A stretch of 17,772 nt of DNA. Source: Chitinophagaceae bacterium (GTDB taxonomy: Bacteria; Bacteroidota; Bacteroidia; Chitinophagales; Chitinophagaceae). Below the pieces are notes generated by a model. It was not told the origin of the DNA, did no database searches, and saw nothing but the letters and a program-made list of their open reading frames with translations. Both the position numbers and the translations under genes were made by a program. Shown one piece after another: positions 1 to 7,197 of this stretch. Positions within the stretch are counted from its first letter, which is position 1. The number at the start of each line of letters is the position of its first letter. The DNA lies in contig CANHMN010000009.1 of the NCBI GenBank assembly GCA_947461645.1, positions 1 through 17,772 of the forward strand, written 5' to 3'.

Positions 1-238
1 CATATTTTACCGGCTTCTCTCCTATTAATTTAACGGCAAGTTTTTGAAGTTCCTTTTCTGCTGTGTATTTCAACTCATCTGAATTTATTACCGCAAAAGC
101 TTCAGGTATTGACACAGCTGATTTGAAAGCATGAAATAAAATAACTCTGGCTTTCCATTGTTCCGCAAGCTCAATTCCAACTTTACAAGCATCTAGAGAC
201 GCAGCAGAAAAATCTACTGCAATAAAAACTGTTTTCAT
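1..238 (-). CDS. Universal stress protein (UspA family), N-terminal part only
   Basis: The 79 codons read from ATG at 238 to the window edge begin MKTVFIAVDFSAAS and continue with ACKVGIELAEQWKARVILFHA. This is the first beta strand of a Usp alpha/beta fold with its Asp (D9), then a helix and the second strand ending in FHA. Usp proteins are cytoplasmic, often ATP-binding, and are induced by stress or growth arrest. The N-terminus is complete and the C-terminal half is outside the window. A TATTTTTG box 19 bp upstream of the start (258-265, minus strand) suggests its own promoter. The family call rests on the N-terminal strand pattern only. The subtype (single or tandem Usp domain) cannot be told. 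Confidence 0.8.
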   Translation of the reverse strand, partial: MKTVFIAVDFSAASLDACKVGIELAEQWKARVILFHAFKSAVSIPEAFAVINSDELKYTAEKELQKLAVKLIGEKPVKY

Positions 239-257
239 AAATCACTTATGTTAATTT

Positions 258-265
258 CAAAAATA
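258..265 (-). promoter_or_regulatory. Putative Bacteroidota -7 box (TATTTTTG) for the Usp gene
   Basis: The minus strand reads TATTTTTG, an exact match to TAnnTTTG, 19 bp before the ATG at 238. I see no TTG at the expected -33 spacing, so this is a half-site prediction. Confidence 0.3.
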
Positions 266-416
266 AATTAGTGTATACCCTTGTAATAATCTTCAAACAA
301 TAGTATCAAGCATTGTTGAAGAAATGAATGAAAAAGAAGGGAATGTGGGCTGACAAACATCATAAAGAAAACCACACAACTGTTAGAAATTTATTTTTCA
401 ACACAACATTTTGAAA

Positions 417-866
417 ATGATAGGAGAATTAAGCAAAGCAGAAATCAATAATCTTCTGAATAGTCAGGCTTATTGTCATTTGGCTTGTTGCGCCAACAAC
501 GAACCTTATGTTGTTCCCATATCCTATGTTTATGATGGAGAATTTATTTATTGTCAATCAAAATCCGGAAAGAAATTGGACATCATGAATAAAAACCCAA
601 ATGTTTGTGTAATAATAGAGTCAATGACTGCAATGAATAACTGGAAAAGTGTTATTTGCAATGCTAAATATGAAAGTATGAATGAAAAGGATTCAGCTAC
701 TGCAAGAGCTTTGTTGTTCAATCGCGTATTGACATTGATGACGCCGGAAGCTATTCATACTTTTGAACACAACACCGAAGGAAATTTAGAATATGAAAAT
801 AGAATCAAAGATTTTATGTTCAGGTTGAAAATTGAGAAAATGACAGGAAGATTTGAAATGCAATAA
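417..866 (+). CDS. Pyridoxamine 5'-phosphate oxidase-like flavin split-barrel protein (NimA-like)
   Basis: This is a 149-residue protein if started at ATG 417. An in-frame TTG at 411 would add two residues, and I prefer the ATG. The N-terminal half has the layout of small FMN-binding split-barrel proteins: a helix (LSKAEINNLLN), a strand HLACCANNEPYVVPISYVYD, then GEFIYCQSKSGKKLDIMNKN and NVCVIIE. The segment from SKSGKK to the end of the next helix is where family members contact FMN phosphate. Relatives include 5-nitroimidazole reductases (Nim) and general flavin reductases. The substrate cannot be read from sequence. It is a single-gene unit that converges on the YceI gene across a hairpin terminator. 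The family call is firm and the enzymatic role is unknown. Confidence 0.85.
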   Translation: MIGELSKAEINNLLNSQAYCHLACCANNEPYVVPISYVYDGEFIYCQSKSGKKLDIMNKNPNVCVIIESMTAMNNWKSVICNAKYESMNEKDSATARALLFNRVLTLMTPEAIHTFEHNTEGNLEYENRIKDFMFRLKIEKMTGRFEMQ

Positions 867-894
867 AAAAGAGAGGACTTTCGACCTCTCTTTT
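867..894. terminator. Bidirectional hairpin terminator between converging genes
   Basis: GAGAGG (871-876) pairs with CCTCTC (885-890) around an 8-nt loop. An A-run lies before the stem and TTTT after it, so the structure reads as an intrinsic terminator on both strands. It starts at the stop codon of the flavin protein gene and lies 24 bp past the end of the YceI gene. Confidence 0.75.
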
Positions 895-917
895 ACTTTA
901 TCAATAAAGAGTTATGA

Positions 918-1463
918 TTAGAATTTTGCAGAAACGCTGATGCTTGGCGTATCATCAACTTTTCCAGCTTTGATGGCTCCACCTTCAATACCATAATCAG
1001 CAAGTGTGATGTTGAACATAGCTGTAGTACTGATAACACCATCAGCTCCCACAACAATATCAGCTTTAGTTGAAACAGGCTTTGCAATTCCTTTGATGGA
1101 CAGGTCTCCTGAAATCTCAGCACTATAAGTACCCGCTTTAGAAAAATCAACTGCTGAAGCGTTATTGATTTTTCCTTTAAAAACCGCAGTTGGGAATTTA
1201 TCAGAATTCATCCATTTCTCCCCATTAAAGTGATCCTGAATAACAGGATTGGTAAATGAAAAGTTTTTAATGGTAGCTTCAAAACTCAACTCACCTTTTT
1301 TGGTATTCAACATAGCAACAGCCGTTTTGTTTTCAGCTTTTGGATATTCGTCAAGTGGTGTAGTTGCATCAAAATTTATAACCGCTGAAGTAGTGGTTTT
1401 CTTTTGTGCATAGGAGAAGACTGAGATTAAAGCTACAGAAACAAAGAGAATGACTTTTTTCAT
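918..1463 (-). CDS. YceI-family periplasmic protein
   Basis: This 181-residue protein has a clear signal peptide (residues 1-19, MKKVILFVSVALISVFSYA, then QKK). The mature part fits the YceI lipocalin-like barrel. Visible elements are VINFDATTPLDEYPKA near the start, ELSFEATIKNFSF, the IQDHFNGEKWMNSDKFPTAV stretch typical of the family's HMMS-DxFPxxxF region, SGDLSIKGIAKPV (the LTIKGVTKPV-type motif), and a C-terminal YGIEGGAI...DTPSISVSAKF strand pair. YceI proteins bind polyisoprenoid or other amphiphilic lipids in the periplasm, and the physiological role is often unclear. It lies 13 bp downstream of the OB-fold gene on the same strand and is probably co-transcribed with it. Confident family assignment. 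Confidence 0.92.
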   Translation of the reverse strand: MKKVILFVSVALISVFSYAQKKTTTSAVINFDATTPLDEYPKAENKTAVAMLNTKKGELSFEATIKNFSFTNPVIQDHFNGEKWMNSDKFPTAVFKGKINNASAVDFSKAGTYSAEISGDLSIKGIAKPVSTKADIVVGADGVISTTAMFNITLADYGIEGGAIKAGKVDDTPSISVSAKF

Positions 1464-1476
1464 TTTGAGTTTTTAT

Positions 1477-1914
1477 TTATTGGTTAACAATTATACTTCT
1501 TTTAAAACTAATGCTGTGTGCTTCTAAAATCTCACTGTAAATACCTCCACTGCAAGATGCCCTTACAACAACCTCTTGCATAGGTTTGAGCTTATTAAGC
1601 AAATCCTTTTGATCGGGTTGAAATGCAAATATCAGATAAGAACCTGTAGAATCATCTTCCATCTTAATATTAAAGGTTGAATCTGCTTTTTCAATGGCTG
1701 TTATGCTACCGGTAACCTCAACTACTTTTTCTACATACTTTGCATTGGCTGCCTTTTCATTCTGAATAAATTCACCGAGCATCGCAGAAGCCTCCACTTT
1801 AAAATCTGGCTTAACATCAGCTGTATTGTCGAAAGTCACTGTGAAAACGTACCAAACAACAGGAATAATTGCTATGAGTACAATCAGAATGCCTATGAAT
1901 ATTTTCTTTTTCAA
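1477..1914 (-). CDS. Membrane-anchored OB-fold (tRNA_anti-like) protein
   Basis: I chose TTG at 1914, giving 145 residues that begin MKKKIFIGILIVLIAIIP, a textbook N-terminal anchor (hydrophobic residues ~5-24). The frame is open upstream to another TTG at 1950. That longer start would sit on a TATATTTG promoter box (1940-1947) and would put an odd hydrophobic tail before the lysines, so I reject it. After the anchor, residues ~55-135 form a small beta barrel: YVEKVVEVTGSITAIEKAD, FNIKMEDDSTG, YLIFAF, then MQEVVVRASCSGG and IYSEILEAHSISF. This matches OB-fold tRNA_anti-like domains of Bacteroidota. It is the first gene of a two-gene unit with YceI. The domain likely faces the periplasm. The molecular role is not established. 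Confidence 0.72.
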   Translation of the reverse strand: MKKKIFIGILIVLIAIIPVVWYVFTVTFDNTADVKPDFKVEASAMLGEFIQNEKAANAKYVEKVVEVTGSITAIEKADSTFNIKMEDDSTGSYLIFAFQPDQKDLLNKLKPMQEVVVRASCSGGIYSEILEAHSISFKRSIIVNQ

Positions 1915-1939
1915 TAAAAACAAGTTTAAAATACCGACA

Positions 1940-1947
1940 CAAATATA
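1940..1947 (-). promoter_or_regulatory. Putative -7 box (TATATTTG) for the OB-fold/YceI unit
   Basis: The minus strand reads TATATTTG, an exact TAnnTTTG match, 25 bp upstream of the preferred TTG start at 1914. No TTG is found at -33 spacing. The box helps decide the start, because the alternative TTG at 1950 would lie upstream of the predicted transcript. Confidence 0.4.
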
Positions 1948-2093
1948 CAATGTTCAAACATTGATGTGTTCTTTCTGGTAAAATTTATTTATTGGTCAAA
2001 ACAATTGATATTACCTTCAGCAATTGGTTAAACAAATAGTTCAGGCATTTGTTTAACTTGAAGTATAAATTTTTAAAGATTAAATCAACGAAT

Positions 2094-2501
2094 ATGTTAA
2101 GAGCGAATATTGCCATTTTGTTTTTGATGCTGTCTTTTTATTGTAAAGCCGGCTTAGCAGACAGTACATTGAATTATCCTATTGTCGTAAAATTTCAAAG
2201 CATTTGCTGCGGGGTGCCTTCGGCGGCACCATTGGAAAAAATGATAAAAACATTCAAGAGGAAGCAACGCCTTAAATCTATCAGCGCATTTAGGATAGGT
2301 CCTTTAGGCAGAGAGGGCGAGTATGTTTTGGCATTCCCCCTATCGGATATGAACGCGATAAAGAGAGAAAAATTTATTTGTAAAATAAAAACCATTGTAC
2401 CGAAAATGAAAGATAAGGGTAATGCTGAATTTGAAATCAACTACAGCGCGAACACATCCTTACTTCCATCCCGGGTAACCATTGAGAAAATAATGTATTA
2501 A
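2094..2501 (+). CDS. Small exported protein of unknown function
   Basis: From ATG 2094 this is a 135-residue protein. A TTG at 2049 would add 15 mostly polar and basic residues before the signal sequence, so the ATG is preferred. Residues 1-22 (MLRANIAILFLMLSFYCKAGLA) look like a signal peptide. The mature part has two strand-like stretches (PIVVKFQSICCG and YVLAFPLSDM), a basic amphipathic helix (PLEKMIKTFKRKQRLK) carrying most of the positive charge, and a Cys pair at SICCG just before the helix. A beta-alpha-beta arrangement of ferredoxin-like type is possible, but I do not recognise the family. It ends 19 bp before the queuosine-precursor transporter gene on the same strand, so the two may be co-transcribed. 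Confidence 0.6.
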   Translation: MLRANIAILFLMLSFYCKAGLADSTLNYPIVVKFQSICCGVPSAAPLEKMIKTFKRKQRLKSISAFRIGPLGREGEYVLAFPLSDMNAIKREKFICKIKTIVPKMKDKGNAEFEINYSANTSLLPSRVTIEKIMY

Positions 2502-2520
2502 GAACCAACTCTTTTTTGAC

Positions 2521-3330
2521 ATGATTAAAAATATCATCAGCGACAAACCCACAAAGGTTTTTCTTTTTATAGCCGCTTTTTTTGTTGCTAATGCATTGAT
2601 TGCAGAATGTATTGGAGGTAAAATTTTTTCATTGGAAGCCCTATTTGGACTGCCCCCAGCCGATTTAAGCCTTTTTGGCGAAAACAACCTCTCGTTTTCC
2701 CTTACTTGCGGAGTTTTATTGTGGCCCATAGAATTTATAATGACTGATATTGTAAATGAATACTTTGGCATCAAAGCGGTAAGAAGAATTTCCATCATTG
2801 CAGTAATTCTTATTTCCTATGCTTTTTTGATGTTTTATCTCGCCATACACACTACTCCACCCGAATGGTGGATTAATTCCGGCACAGATAAAAACATTCC
2901 TAATATGCAGGATGCGTTTTCAGGAATTTTCGGACAAGGGATGTGGATTATAGTTGGAAGTTTATGCGCGTTTTTGTTCAGCCAGTTTATTGACGTTTTG
3001 GTTTTTCATCGAATCAAAAAAGCAACCGGCGACAAATGGATATGGTTAAGAGCTACCGGCTCAACTATGGTTTCACAATTGGTAGACAGCTTCATTGTTT
3101 TGTTTATTGCCTTTAAATTGGGCAGTGATTGGAGCTGGCAAAAAGTTTTAGCCATTTGCATGATGAACTATAGCTACAAATTCTTCATGGCTATTTTACT
3201 AACACCAATAATTTACCTTATTGAAAACCTTATTGACAATTATGTTGGTCGTGATACTGCTAAAAAAATGAAAAGAGCAGCTATGGGTCAAGATGATGAT
3301 GGGTTTATGAATATTCCTGCTGCTGGTTGA
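2521..3330 (+). CDS. yhhQ: Queuosine precursor transporter (YhhQ/VUT family)
   Basis: This 269-residue integral membrane protein begins at ATG 2521. It has about six to seven hydrophobic segments, starting with VFLFIAAFFVANALIAE. Family hallmarks visible are ANALIAECIGGKIF in the first helix, the acidic loop TDIVNEYFGIKAVRR, FSQFIDVLVFHRIKK, the RATGSTMVSQLVDSFIVLFIAF helix region, and KFFMAILLTPIIYL. YhhQ proteins (old DUF165) import 7-deazaguanine precursors such as preQ0/preQ1 for queuosine modification of tRNA. The loop with LFGLPPADLSLFG is longer than in the E. coli protein, which is common in Bacteroidota. It follows a small exported-protein gene by 19 bp and converges on the endonuclease gene with 38 bp between. 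I see no obvious hairpin in that gap. No queuosine biosynthesis gene is in view. Confidence 0.88.
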   Translation: MIKNIISDKPTKVFLFIAAFFVANALIAECIGGKIFSLEALFGLPPADLSLFGENNLSFSLTCGVLLWPIEFIMTDIVNEYFGIKAVRRISIIAVILISYAFLMFYLAIHTTPPEWWINSGTDKNIPNMQDAFSGIFGQGMWIIVGSLCAFLFSQFIDVLVFHRIKKATGDKWIWLRATGSTMVSQLVDSFIVLFIAFKLGSDWSWQKVLAICMMNYSYKFFMAILLTPIIYLIENLIDNYVGRDTAKKMKRAAMGQDDDGFMNIPAAG

Positions 3331-3368
3331 AATAATCCCTCGCCAACTTTAATATTAGATTAATTGCA

Positions 3369-4283
3369 CTAATAAGACCCTGCCTGATTTTCATGATGCA
3401 TACAAAAACCACTGCTATTTTTGGTATTGTTACGGCAACGATTTCCGGCTTTGGTTGTTCCTTTACATTGTATTGAACTGCCCGAAGATTTGTGTTGTGA
3501 TTTTCGTACAATTGTCTTTGTATCCCAAGACCAACAAGGTAAACAAAGCTGTCCTTCCAATTCTTTTTCTTTGATATCAGGCAATTGCGGAAAAAAGTTG
3601 ATTCCGGTAAACTTCTCTACACTGTCAATGCTCACAGCAAATTGATGGAGTGATTCAGTAGATGATTCATTGGGAAGTATAAAACCAATTGCTTTAATGT
3701 CTGGCAATGTATAATCGAGGATAACCTTATAATAATATTCGGGCACTGAAACGTCATTGTGTCCAATTTTAGGCAGGCCATCTTTAAGCACAGGACCGGT
3801 CACGATGTATATAGAATCGTAATCCTGCGCCCAACCCCTAACCTGCTCTTCGAGTTTTTTCCAAATCCCACGATTGAATCCAGGTAATTGCGGACTCATG
3901 TTACTGTAATAGAAAGATTCTTTCATTGTCACTTCCGACCAACCCATATCAGCTGCCGGAGCCAAATGACCTCTGTCAAATCCGGAACCTTTGTAATCAA
4001 AATCATCAGCAGTACCAGTAGAAACAAAAGGATCTTCTAAAAATTTGTTTGTCCTTTCAAAAGCCCTTTGAGTTTCATTGGAAGTTAGCTCATAAGCAAC
4101 CCATTTTGGGTTTTCATGTTGCTCACTGTACAACAAGGAATAACCTAGATGATACACAACGTTATCGCCTTTTCCGATAGCCGGAAGTTCAAGATGAGCT
4201 ATGCTTTGATGATTAGATTGTTTTTGCGCAACTGCAAAAAAACAAAGCCACTGTAAAATAATGATTTGAATTACTGCTTTCAA
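3369..4283 (-). CDS. Exported DNA/RNA non-specific endonuclease with Cys/His-rich C-terminal module
   Basis: This 304-residue protein starts at ATG 4283 with a signal peptide (~1-19, ending FFAVA before Q20). Residues ~43-235 form a beta-beta-alpha-metal nuclease of the Serratia NucA type: DRGH at 103-106 with the general-base His106, SNMSPQ at 127-132, and FNRGIWKKLE around N137/E145, where Asn binds the metal. Such enzymes cut DNA and RNA outside the cytoplasm, for nutrient scavenging or competition. A Ser/Lys linker (~260-270) leads to a short tail with C273, C283, C294 and H296/H297 (CKGTTKAGNRC...GFCMHH), which looks like a small zinc-binding knuckle. It is the last gene of a minus-strand run, 33 bp after a small membrane-protein gene. 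Confidence 0.9.
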   Translation of the reverse strand: MKAVIQIIILQWLCFFAVAQKQSNHQSIAHLELPAIGKGDNVVYHLGYSLLYSEQHENPKWVAYELTSNETQRAFERTNKFLEDPFVSTGTADDFDYKGSGFDRGHLAPAADMGWSEVTMKESFYYSNMSPQLPGFNRGIWKKLEEQVRGWAQDYDSIYIVTGPVLKDGLPKIGHNDVSVPEYYYKVILDYTLPDIKAIGFILPNESSTESLHQFAVSIDSVEKFTGINFFPQLPDIKEKELEGQLCLPCWSWDTKTIVRKSQHKSSGSSIQCKGTTKAGNRCRNNTKNSSGFCMHHENQAGSY

Positions 4284-4316
4284 AAAAGTTCAATAAAATG
4301 AATTAATAAACATTAT

Positions 4317-4613
4317 TCAACTGAAAAAATAAAGAATTTGTAGTACAAAAAAGAAAAAATTAGAAATGGAAATCCATAATGGAATGTTCCACTCCCCTTT
4401 GAATATTTTTTTTAATGTCAACAGCAATAAAAAAACAAAGTTGAACAAAACAGCACCATAACCCAATATTATTAAGGTGCTTTTTAAAGGTTGAAATCCA
4501 ACCGCATCGTTCGAAAGTACTGAAGAGTTACTTCCAAATTCAACAAACCTCATCACTACAGAAAGCAGAAATGACAAATTGCATACAAACACAAACTTTG
4601 AAAAGAAACGCAT
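4317..4613 (-). CDS. Small three-helix membrane protein, function unknown
   Basis: This 98-residue protein starts at ATG 4613. It has three hydrophobic segments: about residues 5-22 (FVFVCNLSFLLSVV), 46-66 (LIILGYGAVLFNFVFLLLL) and 76-96 (NIPLWISISNFFFFVLQIL). A basic loop KKIFKGEW lies between the second and third. No catalytic or family motif is visible. It lies 15 bp downstream of the isoaspartyl methyltransferase gene and 33 bp upstream of the endonuclease gene, all on the minus strand, so it is probably part of one transcript. The spacing and the consistent membrane pattern argue that it is a real gene. I assign no function. Confidence 0.65.
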   Translation of the reverse strand: MRFFSKFVFVCNLSFLLSVVMRFVEFGSNSSVLSNDAVGFQPLKSTLIILGYGAVLFNFVFLLLLTLKKIFKGEWNIPLWISISNFFFFVLQILYFFS

Positions 4614-4628
4614 TAGAAATGTTTCGTT

Positions 4629-5315
4629 TTATTTGTTAATACCTCGCAACATCGGCACGAAGGAGAAATCACTAAAAGACTCCTCCGTGAGAGAGCCATC
4701 TTCGTTTTTGGTTATACGAATCATTTTGTGATGCTCATCTTGTGCAAGCGGAACCACCATTTTACCACCGGCTTTTAATTGATGAATCAATTTTGGCGGA
4801 ATAAATGGTGCGCCACAGGTAATGATAATTTTATCAAAAGGGGCATAATTGGGTAATCCCTCAAATCCGTCTCCTAAAAAAAACCTGATGCTTGTTTGAG
4901 GATATTCTTTAACCAAAGGAAAGAACTTTGTTTTATCGTACAATTTCTTTTGCCTTTCAATGGTTATAACTTTCGCACCCATAGCGGCTAGAATAGCACC
5001 CTGATACATGCTACCAGTCCCAATTTCAAGAACAATTTGATTGGGCTTCACTTCTAGCAATTGAGACTGAAATGCTACCGTATAAGGATGTGATATTGTT
5101 TGATCTGCATCTATAGAAAAAGAACGGTCTTCGTAAGCGATTTCGTCAAGTGCTGTATCCAGAAAGAAATGTCTGGGTACTTTGTTGATGGCATCCAAGA
5201 CGTTCTCATCAGAAATCCCTTTTTCTCTCAATGATTCTACCAATTTCTTTCTAAGGCCCTTGTGTCTGTAGGTATCTTCAAACACCCTATCTATAGCGAT
5301 TTCAATTTTAGCCAC
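4629..5315 (-). CDS. pcm: Protein-L-isoaspartate O-methyltransferase
   Basis: This 228-residue protein starts at ATG 5315 and has the usual length for bacterial Pcm. It uses S-adenosylmethionine to methylate abnormal L-isoaspartyl residues in ageing proteins, starting their repair in the cytoplasm. Motifs are VPRHFFLD (46-53), AYEDRSFSI (60-68), the QTISHPYTVAFQSQLLE substrate loop (72-88), SAM-binding motif I IVLEIGTGSMYQGAILA (94-110), VITIERQ (116-122) and LIHQLKAGGKMVVPL near the C-terminus. One oddity is that position 103 is Met (GTGSMYQ) where the family normally has Gly (GTGSGYQ), in the glycine-rich SAM loop. Only 3 bp separate it from the upstream phospho-sugar mutase, so the two are almost certainly co-transcribed. 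Confidence 0.93.
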   Translation of the reverse strand: MAKIEIAIDRVFEDTYRHKGLRKKLVESLREKGISDENVLDAINKVPRHFFLDTALDEIAYEDRSFSIDADQTISHPYTVAFQSQLLEVKPNQIVLEIGTGSMYQGAILAAMGAKVITIERQKKLYDKTKFFPLVKEYPQTSIRFFLGDGFEGLPNYAPFDKIIITCGAPFIPPKLIHQLKAGGKMVVPLAQDEHHKMIRITKNEDGSLTEESFSDFSFVPMLRGINK

Positions 5316-5318
5316 TTT

Positions 5319-7043
5319 TTATTTTAGTTTCATTTCTTTAATAATTCTCTCTATTTTATCATCCAACTCTTTCTCTTTTTGATCGAATTCAGTGGCATTT
5401 TCAAGTTTGGTATTTACACTGAAATAAAACTTTATTTTGGGTTCTGTTCCGCTCGGACGAGCAGAAACTATAGTATCATCCTCTAAAATAAATTGAAGCA
5501 CATTGCTTTTGGGAAGATTAATTGAGTTAACGTCTCCACTAGTAATATTCGTAGCTTTCTGTAGTTGATAATCTTTCAACTCTTTCACCTTTACACCATC
5601 AATGGTTTGTGGGGGATTACTTCTAAATGTTTCCATCATAGCAGCTATTTCCGCAGCCCCATTCATGCCTTTCTTGGTAATGCTCAACAAATCTTCTTTG
5701 TAAAAACCATATTGTAAGTACAAATCAATGAGCTTATCAAATAAAGTTCTGCCTTTAGCTTTTTCGTATGCAGCCATTTCACAAAGAATAGTTACAGCAC
5801 TAACGGAATCTTTATCTCTAATACCATTTCCAATCATCAAACCAAAACTTTCCTCTCCTCCTATTACATAGTTTTCTTTTCCTTCCTTTTCTTTGATTAA
5901 GGAAGCAATCCATTTAAAGCCGGTTAGCACATTGTAACATGCTATGTTGTTTTGTTGAGCAATAACGTCAATCATGTTTGTGGTTACAATGGTTTTGATA
6001 ACCATATCATTGGGCTGGGCTATCCCTTTTGCCTTTCTCGCTTCAATCATGTAATTGAAGGCAAGCAATGCGGTTTGGTTTCCATTCATCAACACCCATT
6101 CGCCTTTGTTGTTTTTAACGCCAATTCCTACCCTATCGGCATCCGGATCGGTTCCCAGCAAAATATCAGCATCAAGATCTTTAGCTTGTTGAAGACCAAT
6201 ACTCATGGTTTCCCGCTCTTCTGGATTAGGATAAACTACCGTTGGAAAATTTCCATCAGGCGTACTTTGCTCCTTGACAATGTGCACATTGTCAAATCCT
6301 AATTTTTGCAAGGCTGCAGGCACCAACATAATACCCGAGCCATGAATTGGAGTATATACAATCTTTAGATCGTGTTGCTGCTTACATATTTCAGGATAAA
6401 CACTTAAACCCTTTACCATGTCTAGATAGAGTTCATCCATTTCTTTTCCGATGATGGTAATATTTGACTCCCCTCCACTCCATCTTACCTCTTCAACTGA
6501 TGAGATTTTTTCAACCTCCGCAATTACATTTTTGTCGTGCGGAGGAACCAGCTGAGCTCCATCATCCCAATACGCTTTGTAACCGTTGTATTCTTTAGGG
6601 TTATGGCTAGCAGTACATACAACACCGCCTTTACAATTAAGGTGACGAATGGTAAAACTTAATTCAGGCGTTGGCCTTAGGCTTTCAAAAAGATATACTT
6701 TGATTCCGTTTGCAGCGAAAACATTGGCTGTAATTTCAGCAAAATCCCTGCTGTTGTTTCTGCAATCATGGCCAATAGCAACAGAAATTTCGCCTGCAAA
6801 ACTCTTTTTTAGATAATTGGCAAATCCTTGCGTAGCCATACCAACGGTATATTTATTCATACGGTTGGTTCCAATTCCCATAATCCCTCTCAAACCACCG
6901 GTTCCAAATTCGAGGTTTTTGTAAAAGGCATCAACAATTTCATCAGGATTATCACTGAGCATTTGTTGAATGGATGCTTTAGTCGCATCATCATAATTAC
7001 CGTTGAGCCATTGATCAATTTTATCTTTTATCAACTCGTTCAT
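5319..7043 (-). CDS. Phospho-sugar mutase (phosphoglucomutase/phosphomannomutase superfamily)
   Basis: This 574-residue protein starts at ATG 7043. It is an alpha-D-phosphohexomutase of the long PGM2/PgcA-like type, which interconverts hexose 1- and 6-phosphates in the cytoplasm and feeds glycogen and envelope sugar synthesis. All four domains are marked: FGTGGLRGIMG (46-56), the phosphoserine loop TASHNPKEYNGYK (144-156, catalytic S146), the metal-binding loop DPDADRVG (299-306), the sugar-binding loop GGEESFG (395-401), and the phosphate-binding RPSGTEPK (529-536). Nothing is missing. It heads a minus-strand run with pcm, a small membrane protein and the endonuclease. A promoter with TATTTTTG and an upstream TTG lies just before it. 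Glucose versus mannose preference cannot be told from sequence. Confidence 0.95.
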   Translation of the reverse strand: MNELIKDKIDQWLNGNYDDATKASIQQMLSDNPDEIVDAFYKNLEFGTGGLRGIMGIGTNRMNKYTVGMATQGFANYLKKSFAGEISVAIGHDCRNNSRDFAEITANVFAANGIKVYLFESLRPTPELSFTIRHLNCKGGVVCTASHNPKEYNGYKAYWDDGAQLVPPHDKNVIAEVEKISSVEEVRWSGGESNITIIGKEMDELYLDMVKGLSVYPEICKQQHDLKIVYTPIHGSGIMLVPAALQKLGFDNVHIVKEQSTPDGNFPTVVYPNPEERETMSIGLQQAKDLDADILLGTDPDADRVGIGVKNNKGEWVLMNGNQTALLAFNYMIEARKAKGIAQPNDMVIKTIVTTNMIDVIAQQNNIACYNVLTGFKWIASLIKEKEGKENYVIGGEESFGLMIGNGIRDKDSVSAVTILCEMAAYEKAKGRTLFDKLIDLYLQYGFYKEDLLSITKKGMNGAAEIAAMMETFRSNPPQTIDGVKVKELKDYQLQKATNITSGDVNSINLPKSNVLQFILEDDTIVSARPSGTEPKIKFYFSVNTKLENATEFDQKEKELDDKIERIIKEMKLK

Positions 7044-7062
7044 AGCTTATATTTATTGCCTT

Positions 7063-7095
7063 CAAAAATAACCCATTCTAAAAGAATAACCACAA
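7063..7095 (-). promoter_or_regulatory. Putative promoter for the phospho-sugar mutase run (TTG-N22-TATTTTTG)
   Basis: The minus strand carries TATTTTTG at 7070-7063, a perfect TAnnTTTG box, with a TTG at 7095-7093 (22-bp spacer). It sits 19 bp upstream of the ATG at 7043 in the divergent intergenic region, and its position fits a short leader. Confidence 0.45.
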
Positions 7096-7151
7096 TTAAA
7101 ACTATTTTTGTAAAACCTAAAATGGAATAACATAAATTGATGAACAAAATG

Positions 7152-7183
7152 TTTGACAACTTCTCCAAATTGAATTCCTTTTG
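7152..7183 (+). promoter_or_regulatory. Possible promoter for the DUF2279 gene (TTTG-N20-TCCTTTTG)
   Basis: TTTG at 7152-7155 and TCCTTTTG at 7176-7183 have a 20-bp spacer, with one mismatch to TAnnTTTG, 14 bp before the ATG at 7198. This is a weak prediction based on spacing. Confidence 0.25.
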
Positions 7184-7197
7184 AATCATTCAAATAG

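Noticed and set aside
893-1150. Alternative minus-strand frame overlapping YceI
   Set aside because: It is a different phase of the same region as the clearly recognisable YceI coding sequence, without its own motifs.
2460-2798. 112-codon minus-strand frame across the start of the transporter gene
   Set aside because: It is antisense to a firmly identified transporter and has no recognisable features.
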